DNA of 64,000 nt from Myxococcales bacterium (GCA_019634415.1 JAHQVJ010000013.1:62001-126000); one strand, 5' to 3'; shown: positions 17,153-25,215, counted from the first letter of the stretch. Program-made: numbers and translations. The notes: a model not told the origin generated them from the letters alone.

Positions 17153-17868
17153 GCGGGCTCCGCGGCCCTGCGACCCGCGAACACGTAGTAGGGGGCGCGC
17201 ATCACCGGCAGGTAGGGGATCTTCGCCCAGCCTTCGAACAGCTCGCCCGGTGCCAGCTCTGCCAGCCGCGCCACCATGGCGGGATCGGGCCGCACGTGGT
17301 CGCGCGCCAGCCCCGTCCTCCAGAACCAGCGGGTGAAAGCGCTGTGCGCGTCGCAGAGGTGGAAGTCCGCTGCAGCCAGGGTGCCGCCGCGGCGCAGCGC
17401 TGCGTGGGCGCGATGCAGGGCTGCCTGCCACTGCGGCATCATCGTGAGCGAGTAGAAGAACGTGACGCTGTCTGCCGGGCAGGGCGGCTCCCACGTGGAC
17501 GCATCGGCGTGCACCAGCTCCACGTTGCGCCATCCGTGGCGGGCGATGCGCCGGGCCGACGCCTGCAGCATGGAGCTGGAGATGTCCACGGCGTAGACCT
17601 TCTTCAGCCGCGGGATCTGCTCCGCCGCCCCCTCGAGGTTCAGCCCCGTTCCCGTTCCGTAGTCGATCCACACGCCTCCATCGTGCAGGCCAGCCGCCTG
17701 CAGCAGCCGAGGCCGCCCCTGCAGCATGCGCTCGCGCAGTGCGTCGTAGGTGGGGATCTGGGGTGCATAGAAGCGCTCCATGCGCTCCTCGTGCGTCGTC
17801 GCCGTCACCGAGGGGGTCACCAGCAGGTGGTACAGCGCCGTCATGTCGGTCCACAAGCCCATGGTCAC
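17149..17868 (-). CDS. btaB: BtaB-type S-adenosylmethionine N-methyltransferase (betaine lipid headgroup)
   Basis: A 239-residue class I methyltransferase. SAM motif I is 'VWIDYGTGTGLNLEG', followed by 'VYAVDISSSML' and the motif II region 'DSVTFFYSLTMMPQW'. The N-terminal 'MERFYAPQIPTYDALRERMLQGRPRLL' corresponds to the 'YRYQxxIYDxTRxxxLxGR' segment characteristic of BtaB. In Rhodobacter-type bacteria BtaB trimethylates diacylglyceryl-homoserine made by BtaA to give the betaine lipid DGTS; that is family knowledge. The gene follows btaA with a GTGA overlap (start GTG 17868), supporting the pairing. The longer listed ORF is upstream btaA read in another frame. Confidence 0.88.
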   Translation of the reverse strand: MTMGLWTDMTALYHLLVTPSVTATTHEERMERFYAPQIPTYDALRERMLQGRPRLLQAAGLHDGGVWIDYGTGTGLNLEGAAEQIPRLKKVYAVDISSSMLQASARRIARHGWRNVELVHADASTWEPPCPADSVTFFYSLTMMPQWQAALHRAHAALRRGGTLAAADFHLCDAHSAFTRWFWRTGLARDHVRPDPAMVARLAELAPGELFEGWAKIPYLPVMRAPYYVFAGRRAAEPA

Positions 17869-19034
17869 CCCGGCAGCGTCGCGATGCGCAGGCACTGGTA
17901 GATCCCCGTGCGGTCCAGGGGATGTAGCGCCTCCGCCAGCGCCTCGTCGTAGCGCAAGAGGTCGCCCAGACGCATCCGCTCGCCGCCCCGCGAGATCTGC
18001 AGGTCGTCGACGTAGTCCGTGGACCGAGCGATGCTCCGCCACAGCACCCGGGCGCCGTCCGTGCTCCGCGCGGTGATGTGGGACCACTCCTCGGCCAACG
18101 CGGCCCGGTCGTGCGTCGACAGCCAGTCCATGTGGTCGAGGAGCACGAACGCCGAGATCGGCTGCGGGCGCTGGGTCAGGAACGACGTGAGCGTGCCCGT
18201 GTGCACCGAGATCCGGTCCACGCGCTGCTGGAGCAGCGAGAAGTGGCGCTCCTGCAGGTACGCCGGGCAGCGGTCGCGGGTGTAGCTGCCGGCCAGGTAG
18301 ACCCACCAGAAGTAGTTGTCGTGCAGGGGCAGCTTCGTGAAGATCCGCGCGAGCAGCTCCGCGAGGTAGCCAGCGACGCCCCCGTGGGTCTCGAGGATCT
18401 GCCGTCGCTGGGTGCCATGGTAGCCGAGCAGCGCCAGCACGGGCTCCCGCTCCACCGCCCAGCGCCCGAGGCGGGTCCACAGGCGGGGCTGCAGCGCCTC
18501 GAACTGCTGCCTGCGCTCCTGGGGGTCGTCCACGTCGAACAGCGCTCGGATGCGCTGTGGGGGGATGCCGCGGCTGCGCAGGTAGGCGCGCGCCAGCTTG
18601 GCCGCCAGCCCCGTCGCGCCGCGGTGGTAGAAGGTCGGGAACGCTCGCGTGCCCTCGAAGTAGTGCGTGCGGCGGTCCCAGAACGCCTGTGCGGGGGCCG
18701 ACAGCTCGGCGCGGAGCTGCGCCCGGTAGACCTCGCCGAAGCCGTCCAGGCGCCCCTCGCCGAACAGCTGGAAGAAGGTGGCGTGGGGCAGCCCGCGGAT
18801 CGCTGCGATCTTCAGCTCCAGCAGGTGGTTCTGCAGCGGGTTCACATCCACGGCGTGCACGTGATCGGGCCCGTCGAGCAGGTACTCCAGCGCGTTGCAG
18901 CCCGCCGACGTGATCACCGCGAGGCGGTCGCCCTGTCCGAGGCGCAGCGCCCGGCGATCCAGGCGCGGATCCTCGAAGCAGCTGTTGAACACGATGAAGT
19001 GTCGGTGAACGAAGCGGAAGAACCAGGAGGTCAC
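17865..19034 (-). CDS. btaA: BtaA (DUF3419): SAM:diacylglycerol 3-amino-3-carboxypropyltransferase
   Basis: A 389-residue protein with the clear DUF3419/BtaA signature: 'FIVFNSCFEDPRLDRRAL', 'LAVITSAGCNALEYLLDGPDHVHAVDVNPLQNHLLELKIAAI', 'FFQLFGEG', and later 'DNYFWWVYLAGSY' and 'FVLLDHMDWL'. BtaA moves the aminocarboxypropyl group of SAM onto diacylglycerol, the first step of DGTS synthesis, at the inner membrane. I chose GTG 19034, 1 bp after the preceding stop and with GAGG 5 nt upstream; GTG 19052 would overlap by 17 bp and has no ribosome site. In other bacteria this pathway replaces phospholipids under phosphate limitation; no Pho box is evident here. Confidence 0.93.
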   Translation of the reverse strand: MTSWFFRFVHRHFIVFNSCFEDPRLDRRALRLGQGDRLAVITSAGCNALEYLLDGPDHVHAVDVNPLQNHLLELKIAAIRGLPHATFFQLFGEGRLDGFGEVYRAQLRAELSAPAQAFWDRRTHYFEGTRAFPTFYHRGATGLAAKLARAYLRSRGIPPQRIRALFDVDDPQERRQQFEALQPRLWTRLGRWAVEREPVLALLGYHGTQRRQILETHGGVAGYLAELLARIFTKLPLHDNYFWWVYLAGSYTRDRCPAYLQERHFSLLQQRVDRISVHTGTLTSFLTQRPQPISAFVLLDHMDWLSTHDRAALAEEWSHITARSTDGARVLWRSIARSTDYVDDLQISRGGERMRLGDLLRYDEALAEALHPLDRTGIYQCLRIATLPG

Positions 19035-19035
19035 G

Positions 19036-19716
19036 TCAGCCTCGCCCCGCACGCTGCAGGATGCGGGCGCCCGCGGCGGTGAGGTTGCCGGGATCCACCG
19101 TGGTCAGGCACACGAGCTCGCAGCCCTGCGTCCAGCCCGGGTTGGCGCTGCGGAAGAAGACGTCGTGGGGGTTCGTGGGGCGCGGGGCGTCGTGCTCGGC
19201 CCTCAGCGGCGGTTGATCGAGGTGCACGATCCCGTCTTGGTAGCGAGCGCCGTACCGCGCCTGCGCCAGCGCCTCCAGGCGGTCGCGCACCGCGGGCGGC
19301 GTGGGCTCGTCGTGGCGCGGCCAGTGCTCGCGGAAGAAGAGCGGCAGGTAGCGATAGGTGCGGGCGCCGCCGGCCAACAGCAGCCACGACAGCGGTCCCA
19401 CCTGGTCGTACCAGCGCATCGCGGCCGACAGCCACCCCACGGCCAGCGCCGAGCTGCCCCAGGCGCAGCGCTCCACCCCCGTGTCGCCCGAGAACAGCAC
19501 CCAGCCGGTCTCGTCTCGGTACACCGACAGGGTGGTGTAGCCGCGGATGGTGCCCTGCTCGTCGGAGAGGAGCACCACCTCGTCCTTGTCGTCCAGGTCT
19601 GCCTGGAACCGCTGCGGGTCGACGCCTGCGTACAGGGAGCGATGCACGCGCAGCATGCCAGCGAGCTCGTCGTCGGCGAGCTGCGGGCGGGGTCGCACCG
19701 ACCACGACAGCCTCAC
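19036..19716 (-). CDS. GNAT-like protein of the betaine-lipid operon
   Basis: 226 residues from GTG 19716, which overlaps the preceding stop as GTGA; the long ORF-track version is upstream sequence in the wrong frame. The order of elements suggests a diverged GNAT fold: N-terminal helices, 'DDKDEVVLLSDEQGTIRGYTTLSVYRDETGWVLFSGDTGVE' (beta strands 2-4), then a helix region 'GSSALAVGWLSAAMRWYDQVGPLSWLLLAGGARTYRYLPLFF'. The RxxGxG acetyl-CoA loop is not obvious, so it may bind another acyl donor or be inactive. Its C-terminal ~60 residues (after 'RYGARYQDGIVHLDQPPL') are unassigned. Placement 1 bp before btaA implies it belongs to the lipid pathway. Confidence 0.55.
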   Translation of the reverse strand: MRLSWSVRPRPQLADDELAGMLRVHRSLYAGVDPQRFQADLDDKDEVVLLSDEQGTIRGYTTLSVYRDETGWVLFSGDTGVERCAWGSSALAVGWLSAAMRWYDQVGPLSWLLLAGGARTYRYLPLFFREHWPRHDEPTPPAVRDRLEALAQARYGARYQDGIVHLDQPPLRAEHDAPRPTNPHDVFFRSANPGWTQGCELVCLTTVDPGNLTAAGARILQRAGRG

Positions 19717-20831
19717 AGGACCGCGACCTCGAGGTGCGGGATGCCCTCGGGGCCGTCGACGTCGTCCCACGACACCAGGTACAGCGTGGAGCGGTACTCG
19801 ATGGGCCGCAGCAGCTGGCGCATTGCGGCAAGCAGGGGATGGCGCTCGCAGAGCATGGTGGTGAGGTACTGATAGCCACGCGGGCGCGCCCGGTCTGCAG
19901 CGAACCCCACCACCGCTCGTCCCACCTCCGCGTCGTCGTCGTCGACGGCCAGGTGCGACAGGGCTGCGTGGTGCAGTCGCCTGCCCTCCCCCGGCAGGCG
20001 CGGCACCCCCAGCAACGGGGCGGCCAGGCTCACCAGGTGGCGGGTCCAGGCCAGCGCACCCGAGTAGCCGTGCACCACGCTCTGTCGGAACCCGGACTGA
20101 TCCCACAGGGCCACGCAGCCCACGACGCGGCCTCCGCGGGTGGCGACCACGAAGTCCTCCACGCGCAGATCGCGGCAGCGAGCCGGATCCGTCAGCGTGG
20201 AGGCGTCCCACACCGGCCCGAAGACGTGGCGACGCCCGAAGCGCTGGAGCGCGGCCACGATCTCGTCGAGGTCGCCCGCGGTGGCCTCGCGCACCTCGAG
20301 CCCCGGCACCGGCCGGTAGCGACGGCGCCAGCACGGTGCCGCCAGCGTGATCATGTCGTCGCGGCGCGTGTAGCGCGGCAGTCCGCGCAGGCCGGCCTCG
20401 AGGAGCCGCACGGCCGCTCGGTTGTCGGACACGATGGTGGTGATGGCGTACGGGGGAACGTCGGATGCGGCATCTTGCAGCCGACGCACGTGCGCGAAGC
20501 CGCGGATGAGAAGGCCCCGGCGCGCGCGGTAGGCCGGTGCGATCCGGAGCGCAGACAGGTAGCCCAACCTGCGGGGTTCCCTCGCCACCCAGCTCGGGCG
20601 GACCGAGTGGCTGAACAGCGCCACGGCTCGTCCCGACGGCTCGCGCGCCACCACCGTGGTGCACTCCCCCTCCACCGCCGAGCCCCAGAAGAAGCTCGGC
20701 TCGCGCTCGAAGGCCACCGAGATCGAGCCGCCCATCGGGGTCTCGCGCATCAGCCGGCGAAGGTCGGCGTCGTCGTCGGGCCCTGCCACGGCGAGGGTCA
20801 GCTCCCGGGTCGGGTAGCTCTGTCGCTCCAC
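19713..20831 (-). CDS. tandem-domain GNAT acyltransferase
   Basis: 372 residues starting at GTG 20831, which shares 1 bp with the upstream TAG stop. The N-terminal GNAT domain contains 'GSISVAFEREPSFFWGSAVEGECTTVVA', 'GRAVALFSHSVRPSWVAREPRRLGYLSALRIAPAYRARRGLLIRGFAHV' (the acetyl-CoA loop around RARRGLL) and 'TTIVSDNRAAVRLLEAG'. I recognise this as a recurrent bacterial tandem-GNAT family of unknown substrate. The C-terminal half repeats the fold more weakly ('DFVVATRGGRVVGCVALWDQ'). As it sits between radical SAM and btaA genes, acylation of an amine or a lipid intermediate is possible but unproven. Confidence 0.72.
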   Translation of the reverse strand: MERQSYPTRELTLAVAGPDDDADLRRLMRETPMGGSISVAFEREPSFFWGSAVEGECTTVVAREPSGRAVALFSHSVRPSWVAREPRRLGYLSALRIAPAYRARRGLLIRGFAHVRRLQDAASDVPPYAITTIVSDNRAAVRLLEAGLRGLPRYTRRDDMITLAAPCWRRRYRPVPGLEVREATAGDLDEIVAALQRFGRRHVFGPVWDASTLTDPARCRDLRVEDFVVATRGGRVVGCVALWDQSGFRQSVVHGYSGALAWTRHLVSLAAPLLGVPRLPGEGRRLHHAALSHLAVDDDDAEVGRAVVGFAADRARPRGYQYLTTMLCERHPLLAAMRQLLRPIEYRSTLYLVSWDDVDGPEGIPHLEVAVL

Positions 20832-22198
20832 TACGACGCAGCTTCCAGCAGCGGCTTCCGGTAGCTCTGATCGCCCAGCGGCCACTTGTCGCGCAGCCTC
20901 ACGTCGGCCCGGTGCAGCTGGTTGATCATCCAGAAGTTGCGCCACATCAGACCGTTGCTGCGGTTCACCGCATCGAACCCGCGCGCCAGGATGCTGCGGC
21001 GGGAGTAGAAGGCCGCCCGTGCCGCCACGCAGCCTCGCTCCACCTCCGCTGCGGCCATGCCGGCGGGCCGGAAGGGCACGGTGTTGTAGCTGTACTCGGG
21101 ATCGAGCCACCAGCTCTCGTAGCGCAGGCGCCCCTCGAGCTGCAGGCGCTCGTACAGGGGGGTGCCGGGGAACGGCGTGAGGTGATTGAACGCCGCGATG
21201 TAGAACGCGTGCTCGCGCGCGAAGGCCACCGCGTCGCTGAACGAGTCTCGGTGGTCAGCGTCGTAGCCGAAGATGAACGTGCCGTACAGCCGGATCTGGT
21301 GGCGCCGGAGGTTCGCGAGCGCCACGGCGTAGCCGCCGGCCATGGTGTTGAAGCCCTTGTCCATCTGCGCCAAGTTGACCGGATCCAGGCTCTCGAAGCC
21401 GATCAGTACGCCCATGCAGCCCGAGGCCGCCATCAGCGCGAGCATCTCCTCGTCGTGGGCCGCTGGGATCGCCATCTGGCTGACCCAGCGGATCTGGAGG
21501 GGGGCGAGTGCGCGCAGGAACTCCTTGGTCTCGCCTGCGTGGGTGGCGAAGTTGTCGTCCACGAAGAAGAACAGCTTGCGGCTGCCCTTCAGTGCCGCCA
21601 GCTCCGAGAGCACGTCGTCGTGGGGGCGTCGGGTCTGGGTGCGGCGGAAGACGGTCTGGATGGCGCAGAAGTCACACTTGAAGGCACACCCACGGCCCAC
21701 CTCCACCAAGCCGATGGGGAGGTAGCGCTTGCCCTCGAAGATGGTGCGGTCGGGGCGCGAGCGGACCAGGGACGGCCGGGCGGCCGAGGTGTACCGCTTC
21801 TTCGGGGTTCCTGCGCGCCAGTCGTCGATCACCTCGGCCCAGACGTGCTCCGCCTCGCCCACCACCACGGACTCCGCGTACCGCTCCACCTCGTCGGGCA
21901 CCAGGCTGGCGTGGAATCCTCCCATCACCACCGGCACCCCCCGGCGGCGGAACTCCGACGCGATCTGATAGGCCCGCTTCGCGGTGTAGGTCTCGATGGA
22001 GATGGCCACCAGATCGGTGGGCTCCTCGTAGTCGATGGCCTCTGTGCGGTCGTCGTAGAACCGCACCTCGACGTCGGGGGGCGTCAGGCCCGCCAGCACG
22101 CCGAGCGGCAGGGACTCCATCTGCCACGTCTTGATGTAGGCCTCGCCCGGGCGACGTCCGATGCAGGGGTGGACCAGGGTCAGTCGGAATGCGCTCAT
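20831..22198 (-). CDS. B12-binding radical SAM enzyme (operon gene 2)
   Basis: 455 residues. An N-terminal cobalamin-binding-type domain ('LPLGVLAGLTPPDVEVRFYDDR...DLVAISIETYTAKRAYQIASEFRRRGVPVVMGGFHASLVPDEV...VVVGEAE') is followed by a radical SAM domain with CAFKCDFC and 'LIGFESLDPVNLAQMDKGFN', then the C-terminal 'HLTPFPGTPLYERL' and 'RSNGLMWRNFWMINQL'. The layout is shared by lipid-acting enzymes such as hopanoid methylase HpnP and archaeal tetraether/ring synthases, and by many antibiotic methylases; I cannot tell which reaction occurs. ATG 22198 overlaps the preceding stop (ATGA). Linkage to btaA makes a lipid substrate attractive. Confidence 0.9.
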   Translation of the reverse strand: MSAFRLTLVHPCIGRRPGEAYIKTWQMESLPLGVLAGLTPPDVEVRFYDDRTEAIDYEEPTDLVAISIETYTAKRAYQIASEFRRRGVPVVMGGFHASLVPDEVERYAESVVVGEAEHVWAEVIDDWRAGTPKKRYTSAARPSLVRSRPDRTIFEGKRYLPIGLVEVGRGCAFKCDFCAIQTVFRRTQTRRPHDDVLSELAALKGSRKLFFFVDDNFATHAGETKEFLRALAPLQIRWVSQMAIPAAHDEEMLALMAASGCMGVLIGFESLDPVNLAQMDKGFNTMAGGYAVALANLRRHQIRLYGTFIFGYDADHRDSFSDAVAFAREHAFYIAAFNHLTPFPGTPLYERLQLEGRLRYESWWLDPEYSYNTVPFRPAGMAAAEVERGCVAARAAFYSRRSILARGFDAVNRSNGLMWRNFWMINQLHRADVRLRDKWPLGDQSYRKPLLEAAS

Positions 22199-23535
22199 GA
22201 TGCCGCCGAGGCCGGCCCGAAGCTGGCCAGCGAGTCACAGGTGTAGTGGGTGTGCAGGTGGCGGGCATAGTACCGGTAGCCGAGGTTCGCCGGGATCGAG
22301 ATGGGGAGCATCTGACGCGACCGAGCCAGGCGCCTCGCGATGTTGGGCAGGGAGTAGACCTGCCGCCAGGCCCACTCGTGGCCCTCGACGAGCTCGCGGG
22401 CCGTCATGCGGTCCGGACGGTAGACCACGTGCTGACCGTCGTACAGCGCCCAGTCGCGCGTGAGGATCCGGTCAGCGTGGTCGAGCTTGCGGAACAGGGG
22501 CGTGCCGGGGAACGGGGTCTGGATGGAGAAGCGTGGCAGATCGATCCCGGACTGCACGCAGAAGTCCACGGTGCGCTCGAACACGTCCGTGCCTTCGTTG
22601 TCGAGGCCGAACACGAAGGTGCCCTGCACCGCCACACCGCGCCGATGCAGCGTGTGCACCAGCGACGCGTAGGCGTCGGGGTCGTTGAAGCCCTTGTGCA
22701 CGCCGGCGAGTCCTTCCGTCGACAGCGTCTCGAAGCCGATGAGCAGGCCTCGGCACCCGCTGCGCACCATGCGATCGAGTAGGTCGGCGTCGTGGGTGAG
22801 CAGGGTGGTGGCCAGGCCGAACCAGCGCAGGCGGAGGGGCGTGAGCGCGTCGAACAGCTCCCGGGCATAGCGCCGGTCTGCGATGAGGTTCAGGTCGACG
22901 AACAGGGCCTTGCGGGTGTTCTGGGACCGGATCTCGCGGACGACGTCGGCGACGGGCTTCTGTAGCTGCGTGCGGCCCCAGGCCGAGGGAACCACGCAGA
23001 AGTCGCAGGCGTGCACGCACCCACGGGTGGCCTCGAACACCGCGGTGGTGGTGTAGTGCCGGCTGCGCACGAGGTCGCGGCGGGGCAGCGGCCGATCCGC
23101 CAGGGACAGATCCGGGGCTTGGTCGTACCGCGCCTTCATTTGCCCGGCGGCGAAGTCGCGCAGCAGCTGGGGCCAGGTGTCCTCGGCGTAGCCCGTCACC
23201 ACCGCGTCGGCGTGGGGTGCGGCGTCGTCGGGCACGAGGGTGGGGTGCGGCCCCCCCAGCACCACGGGGATGCCGCGGGAGCGGAAGTGGGCCGACAGCT
23301 CGTAGGCGCGCGGCGCGCTGCCCGTGATGACCGTCATCCCGATGAGATCGGCCTCCAGATCGAGGGGCACCTCCTCGATTCCCTCGTCCACCAGCAGGAT
23401 CTCGGCGTTCAGGTCGAGCGGCACCAGCGAGGCGAGGGTGGGCAGGGTGAGGGGGGCGAAGCGCAAGGACTTGCGAAAGATGCCGCCCCGATATCGGTAC
23501 AGCGGTCCCTTCGGCGAGATGAGCACGACTTTCAT
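22195..23535 (-). CDS. B12-binding radical SAM enzyme (operon gene 1)
   Basis: 446 residues, first gene of the operon. It has the same plan as its neighbour: an N-terminal cobalamin-type domain ('LTLPTLASLVPLDLNAEILLVDEG...LIGMTVITGSAPRAYELSAHFRSRGIPVVLGGPHPTLVPDDA'), the radical SAM cluster site CVHACDFC in 'ATRGCVHACDFCVVPSAWG', 'LIGFETLSTEGLAGVHKGFN', and a C-terminal segment with 'TPFPGTPLFRKLDHADRILTRDW'. The two are recognisably homologous but diverged (different cluster spacers and C-termini), suggesting sequential steps rather than redundancy. It lies 48 bp after a LysR gene on the same strand; the gap holds inverted repeats. ATG 23535 has only a weak ribosome site. Confidence 0.9.
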   Translation of the reverse strand: MKVVLISPKGPLYRYRGGIFRKSLRFAPLTLPTLASLVPLDLNAEILLVDEGIEEVPLDLEADLIGMTVITGSAPRAYELSAHFRSRGIPVVLGGPHPTLVPDDAAPHADAVVTGYAEDTWPQLLRDFAAGQMKARYDQAPDLSLADRPLPRRDLVRSRHYTTTAVFEATRGCVHACDFCVVPSAWGRTQLQKPVADVVREIRSQNTRKALFVDLNLIADRRYARELFDALTPLRLRWFGLATTLLTHDADLLDRMVRSGCRGLLIGFETLSTEGLAGVHKGFNDPDAYASLVHTLHRRGVAVQGTFVFGLDNEGTDVFERTVDFCVQSGIDLPRFSIQTPFPGTPLFRKLDHADRILTRDWALYDGQHVVYRPDRMTARELVEGHEWAWRQVYSLPNIARRLARSRQMLPISIPANLGYRYYARHLHTHYTCDSLASFGPASAAS

Positions 23536-23536
23536 G

Positions 23537-23590
23537 GGTCCAGAGGATGGACCACCTGCCGACGTGCGGCAAGGGGACTGCCGTTACGGT
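23537..23590. promoter_or_regulatory. cluster of inverted repeats ahead of the betaine-lipid operon
   Basis: The 48-bp gap between the LysR stop and the first radical SAM start holds a perfect 6-5-6 inverted repeat GGTCCA-gagga-TGGACC (23537-23553) and a perfect 5-5-5 repeat TGCCG-acgtg-CGGCA (23557-23571). A short CCGT-t-ACGG repeat reaches into the LysR stop. No T-run follows, so a simple terminator is unlikely; operator sites or a leader structure fit better. No clear -35/-10 pair is visible. Confidence 0.35.
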
Positions 23591-24483
23591 CCGTTATTCT
23601 CCGCGCCCCCCATGGCCGGTAGCGAGGGGTATACCTCCACCATGTGGTCGATGAAGGCCCGCACGCGGCCCGTGTGGCGCAGCTCGGGAAGCGTCAGCAT
23701 CCACAGCGACCGCGACAGCTCCACGTCGCAGATGCGCTGCACACCGGGCAGCGAGTCGCCCTCGAAGCAGGGGAGGAGGAAGGCACCGATGCCCGCGCTG
23801 ACGGCGCGCCGCCGCAGGATGGGGTTCTCGTCCAGCCGCAGCACGATCTTCGCTCCGGGCGCGTGCTCGGCGAGCCACGCGGTGTACCACCGGCTGTTCG
23901 TGCGCTCGTCCCAGCCCAGCCAGGGCAGATCCCCCGGCGCCGCGTCGGGTCCGCGCGCCTCCACCAGCGCGCTGCTGGCGTAGGCAGAGAACGCGATGGT
24001 GCCGAGCCTGCGGCCGATGAGGTTCTCGGGCGGAGCGTCCGTCAGACGCAGCGCGACGCCGACGTCGCGGCGCGGCAGCGACACCATCTCGTTGGTGGCG
24101 GTGAGGGTGAGATCGACGTGGGGGTAGCGTTGCAGGAACGCCGCGAAGGCTTCGTGCATGCCCCAGAACAGGTAGTCCACCATGGACACTCGCAGGTCGC
24201 CGCGGAGCTGGGCGTCCAGGCCCATCAGCCGGCTCTGCACGCCGAGCACGTCGCTCTCCACGCGCTCGGCGAGCTCGATCACCTCCTCCCCCACGGGCGT
24301 GGGCAGTAGCCCCTTCGGCGTGCGATCGAACAAGCGCACGCCGAGCTGCTCCTCGACGGCCTGGAGGCGCCGGCTGACGGTGGTGTGGGTGACACCGAGC
24401 TGGGTGGCGGCACCCGAGAAGCTCCGCGAGCGGGCGGTGGCCAGCAGGTACCTGAGGTCGAACCAGTCCATGGTGCGAACCAT
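23584..24483 (-). CDS. LysR-family transcriptional regulator
   Basis: 299 residues from ATG 24483 (ATG 24471, starting MDWFDLRYL, is equally plausible; the listed start 24522 would place two operator-like palindromes inside the gene). The N-terminal winged helix-turn-helix is clear: 'DLRYLLATARSRSFSGAATQLGVTHTTVSRRLQAVEEQLGVRLFDRTPKGLLPTPVGEE'. A periplasmic-binding-protein-like effector domain follows with 'GDLRVSMVDYLF' and 'YPHVDLTLTATNEMVSLPRRDVGVALRLTD'. The effector is unknown. It may regulate itself and the divergent outer-membrane-like gene, and perhaps the lipid operon directly downstream. Confidence 0.92.
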   Translation of the reverse strand: MVRTMDWFDLRYLLATARSRSFSGAATQLGVTHTTVSRRLQAVEEQLGVRLFDRTPKGLLPTPVGEEVIELAERVESDVLGVQSRLMGLDAQLRGDLRVSMVDYLFWGMHEAFAAFLQRYPHVDLTLTATNEMVSLPRRDVGVALRLTDAPPENLIGRRLGTIAFSAYASSALVEARGPDAAPGDLPWLGWDERTNSRWYTAWLAEHAPGAKIVLRLDENPILRRRAVSAGIGAFLLPCFEGDSLPGVQRICDVELSRSLWMLTLPELRHTGRVRAFIDHMVEVYPSLPAMGGAENNGP

Positions 24484-24484
24484 T

Positions 24485-24514
24485 GCACATCCGTTGTGCG
24501 AAACGAAGCGTTTC
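24485..24514. promoter_or_regulatory. two adjacent palindromes in the LysR divergent promoter region
   Basis: Between the LysR gene and the divergent plus-strand gene lie two back-to-back perfect inverted repeats: GCACA-tccgt-TGTGC (24485-24499) and GAAACG-aag-CGTTTC (24500-24514). Adjacent dyads in an intergenic divergent region are typical of LysR operators. The region is richer in A/T than its surroundings. Binding is inferred from position only. Confidence 0.45.
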
Positions 24515-24564
24515 CTGCTCATGGATGCACAGCTAGCTTCAGGGAGACTTCAACGGAGGATGCC

Positions 24565-25215
24565 GTGACCGTGATTCCCTTGCTCGTGTCGATGCTTCAG
24601 GCGACTGCCCTCGGCGTCGAGACCCAGGAGGCCGAGCGTTCCTCTGCGGACGACGCGACGCCCACGGAGGAGCCTGCGCGCAAGCGCTTCTTCTTCGCCA
24701 CCTCGGCGTTCATGCTGGCCAACGCGGTGCCGATGCCGGATCCCCCTGGCTTCGCCCAGCTCGACTTCGGGGTGCGGCTGACGGACCACGACACGGTGTC
24801 CGTGCAGGCCATCACCTGGAAGTACCACGCGCCCTTGGGGATCCCCTACGGCCCGGACTATGGCAAGCCGCACACCTTCTTCCCCGGGCACGTCCGCGAC
24901 TACGGCGTCGGGCTCGCCTACCAGCGCTACCTCTGGAAGGGCCTGTTCGCCCAGGCGCACGCCACGCCCTTCCTGCAGCAGTACTTCGACCCGCAGGGAG
25001 AGCTGATCCAGACGGGATTCCAGCTCTTCCTCACGGGGCGCGTCGGCTACCACATCGACTTCTGGAAGAAGCGCTTGTTCGTGGAGCCGTCGATCGCGTG
25101 CACGGCTTGGCCTGTGAACACGAACCTCCCCAGCGCGTTTCAGGCCCTGGAGGACGAGTACCCGAGCGTCTTCCTGTTGGAGCCTGGGTTCCACGTGGGC
25201 GTGTCGTTCGACTGA
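24565..25215 (+). CDS. exported beta-barrel-like outer membrane protein of unknown function
   Basis: 216 residues from GTG 24565 (GGAGGA 4 nt upstream; GTG 24571 is also possible with 10-nt spacing). A signal-peptide-like start (VIPLLVSMLQATALG) is followed by an acidic stretch, then alternating amphipathic strands rich in aromatic residues ('FGVRLTDHDTVSVQAITWKYH', 'YGVGLAYQRYLWKGLFAQAHATPF', 'TGFQLFLTGRVGYHIDF', 'LFVEPSIACTAWPVN'). It ends in 'FHVGVSFD', near an outer-membrane barrel C-terminal pattern. I do not recognise a specific family. It is transcribed divergently from the LysR gene across the paired palindromes and is a natural regulatory target. Confidence 0.6.
   Translation: MTVIPLLVSMLQATALGVETQEAERSSADDATPTEEPARKRFFFATSAFMLANAVPMPDPPGFAQLDFGVRLTDHDTVSVQAITWKYHAPLGIPYGPDYGKPHTFFPGHVRDYGVGLAYQRYLWKGLFAQAHATPFLQQYFDPQGELIQTGFQLFLTGRVGYHIDFWKKRLFVEPSIACTAWPVNTNLPSAFQALEDEYPSVFLLEPGFHVGVSFD

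Noticed and set aside
17149-17868. BtaB-like gene as a generic ubiquinone/menaquinone methyltransferase (UbiE)
   Set aside because: The SAM motifs alone would allow this, but the N-terminal FYxxQxxxYDxxR...GR segment and direct overlap with btaA favour BtaB.
20831-23535. The two adjacent radical SAM genes as a recent duplication
   Set aside because: They share domain order but differ clearly in motifs (CAFKCDFC vs CVHACDFC) and C-terminal regions, so any duplication is old.
23536-23583. A Pho box for phosphate control of the btaA operon
   Set aside because: DGTS genes are often phosphate-controlled, but I see no pair of CTGTCAT-like repeats in the gap; only unrelated inverted repeats.
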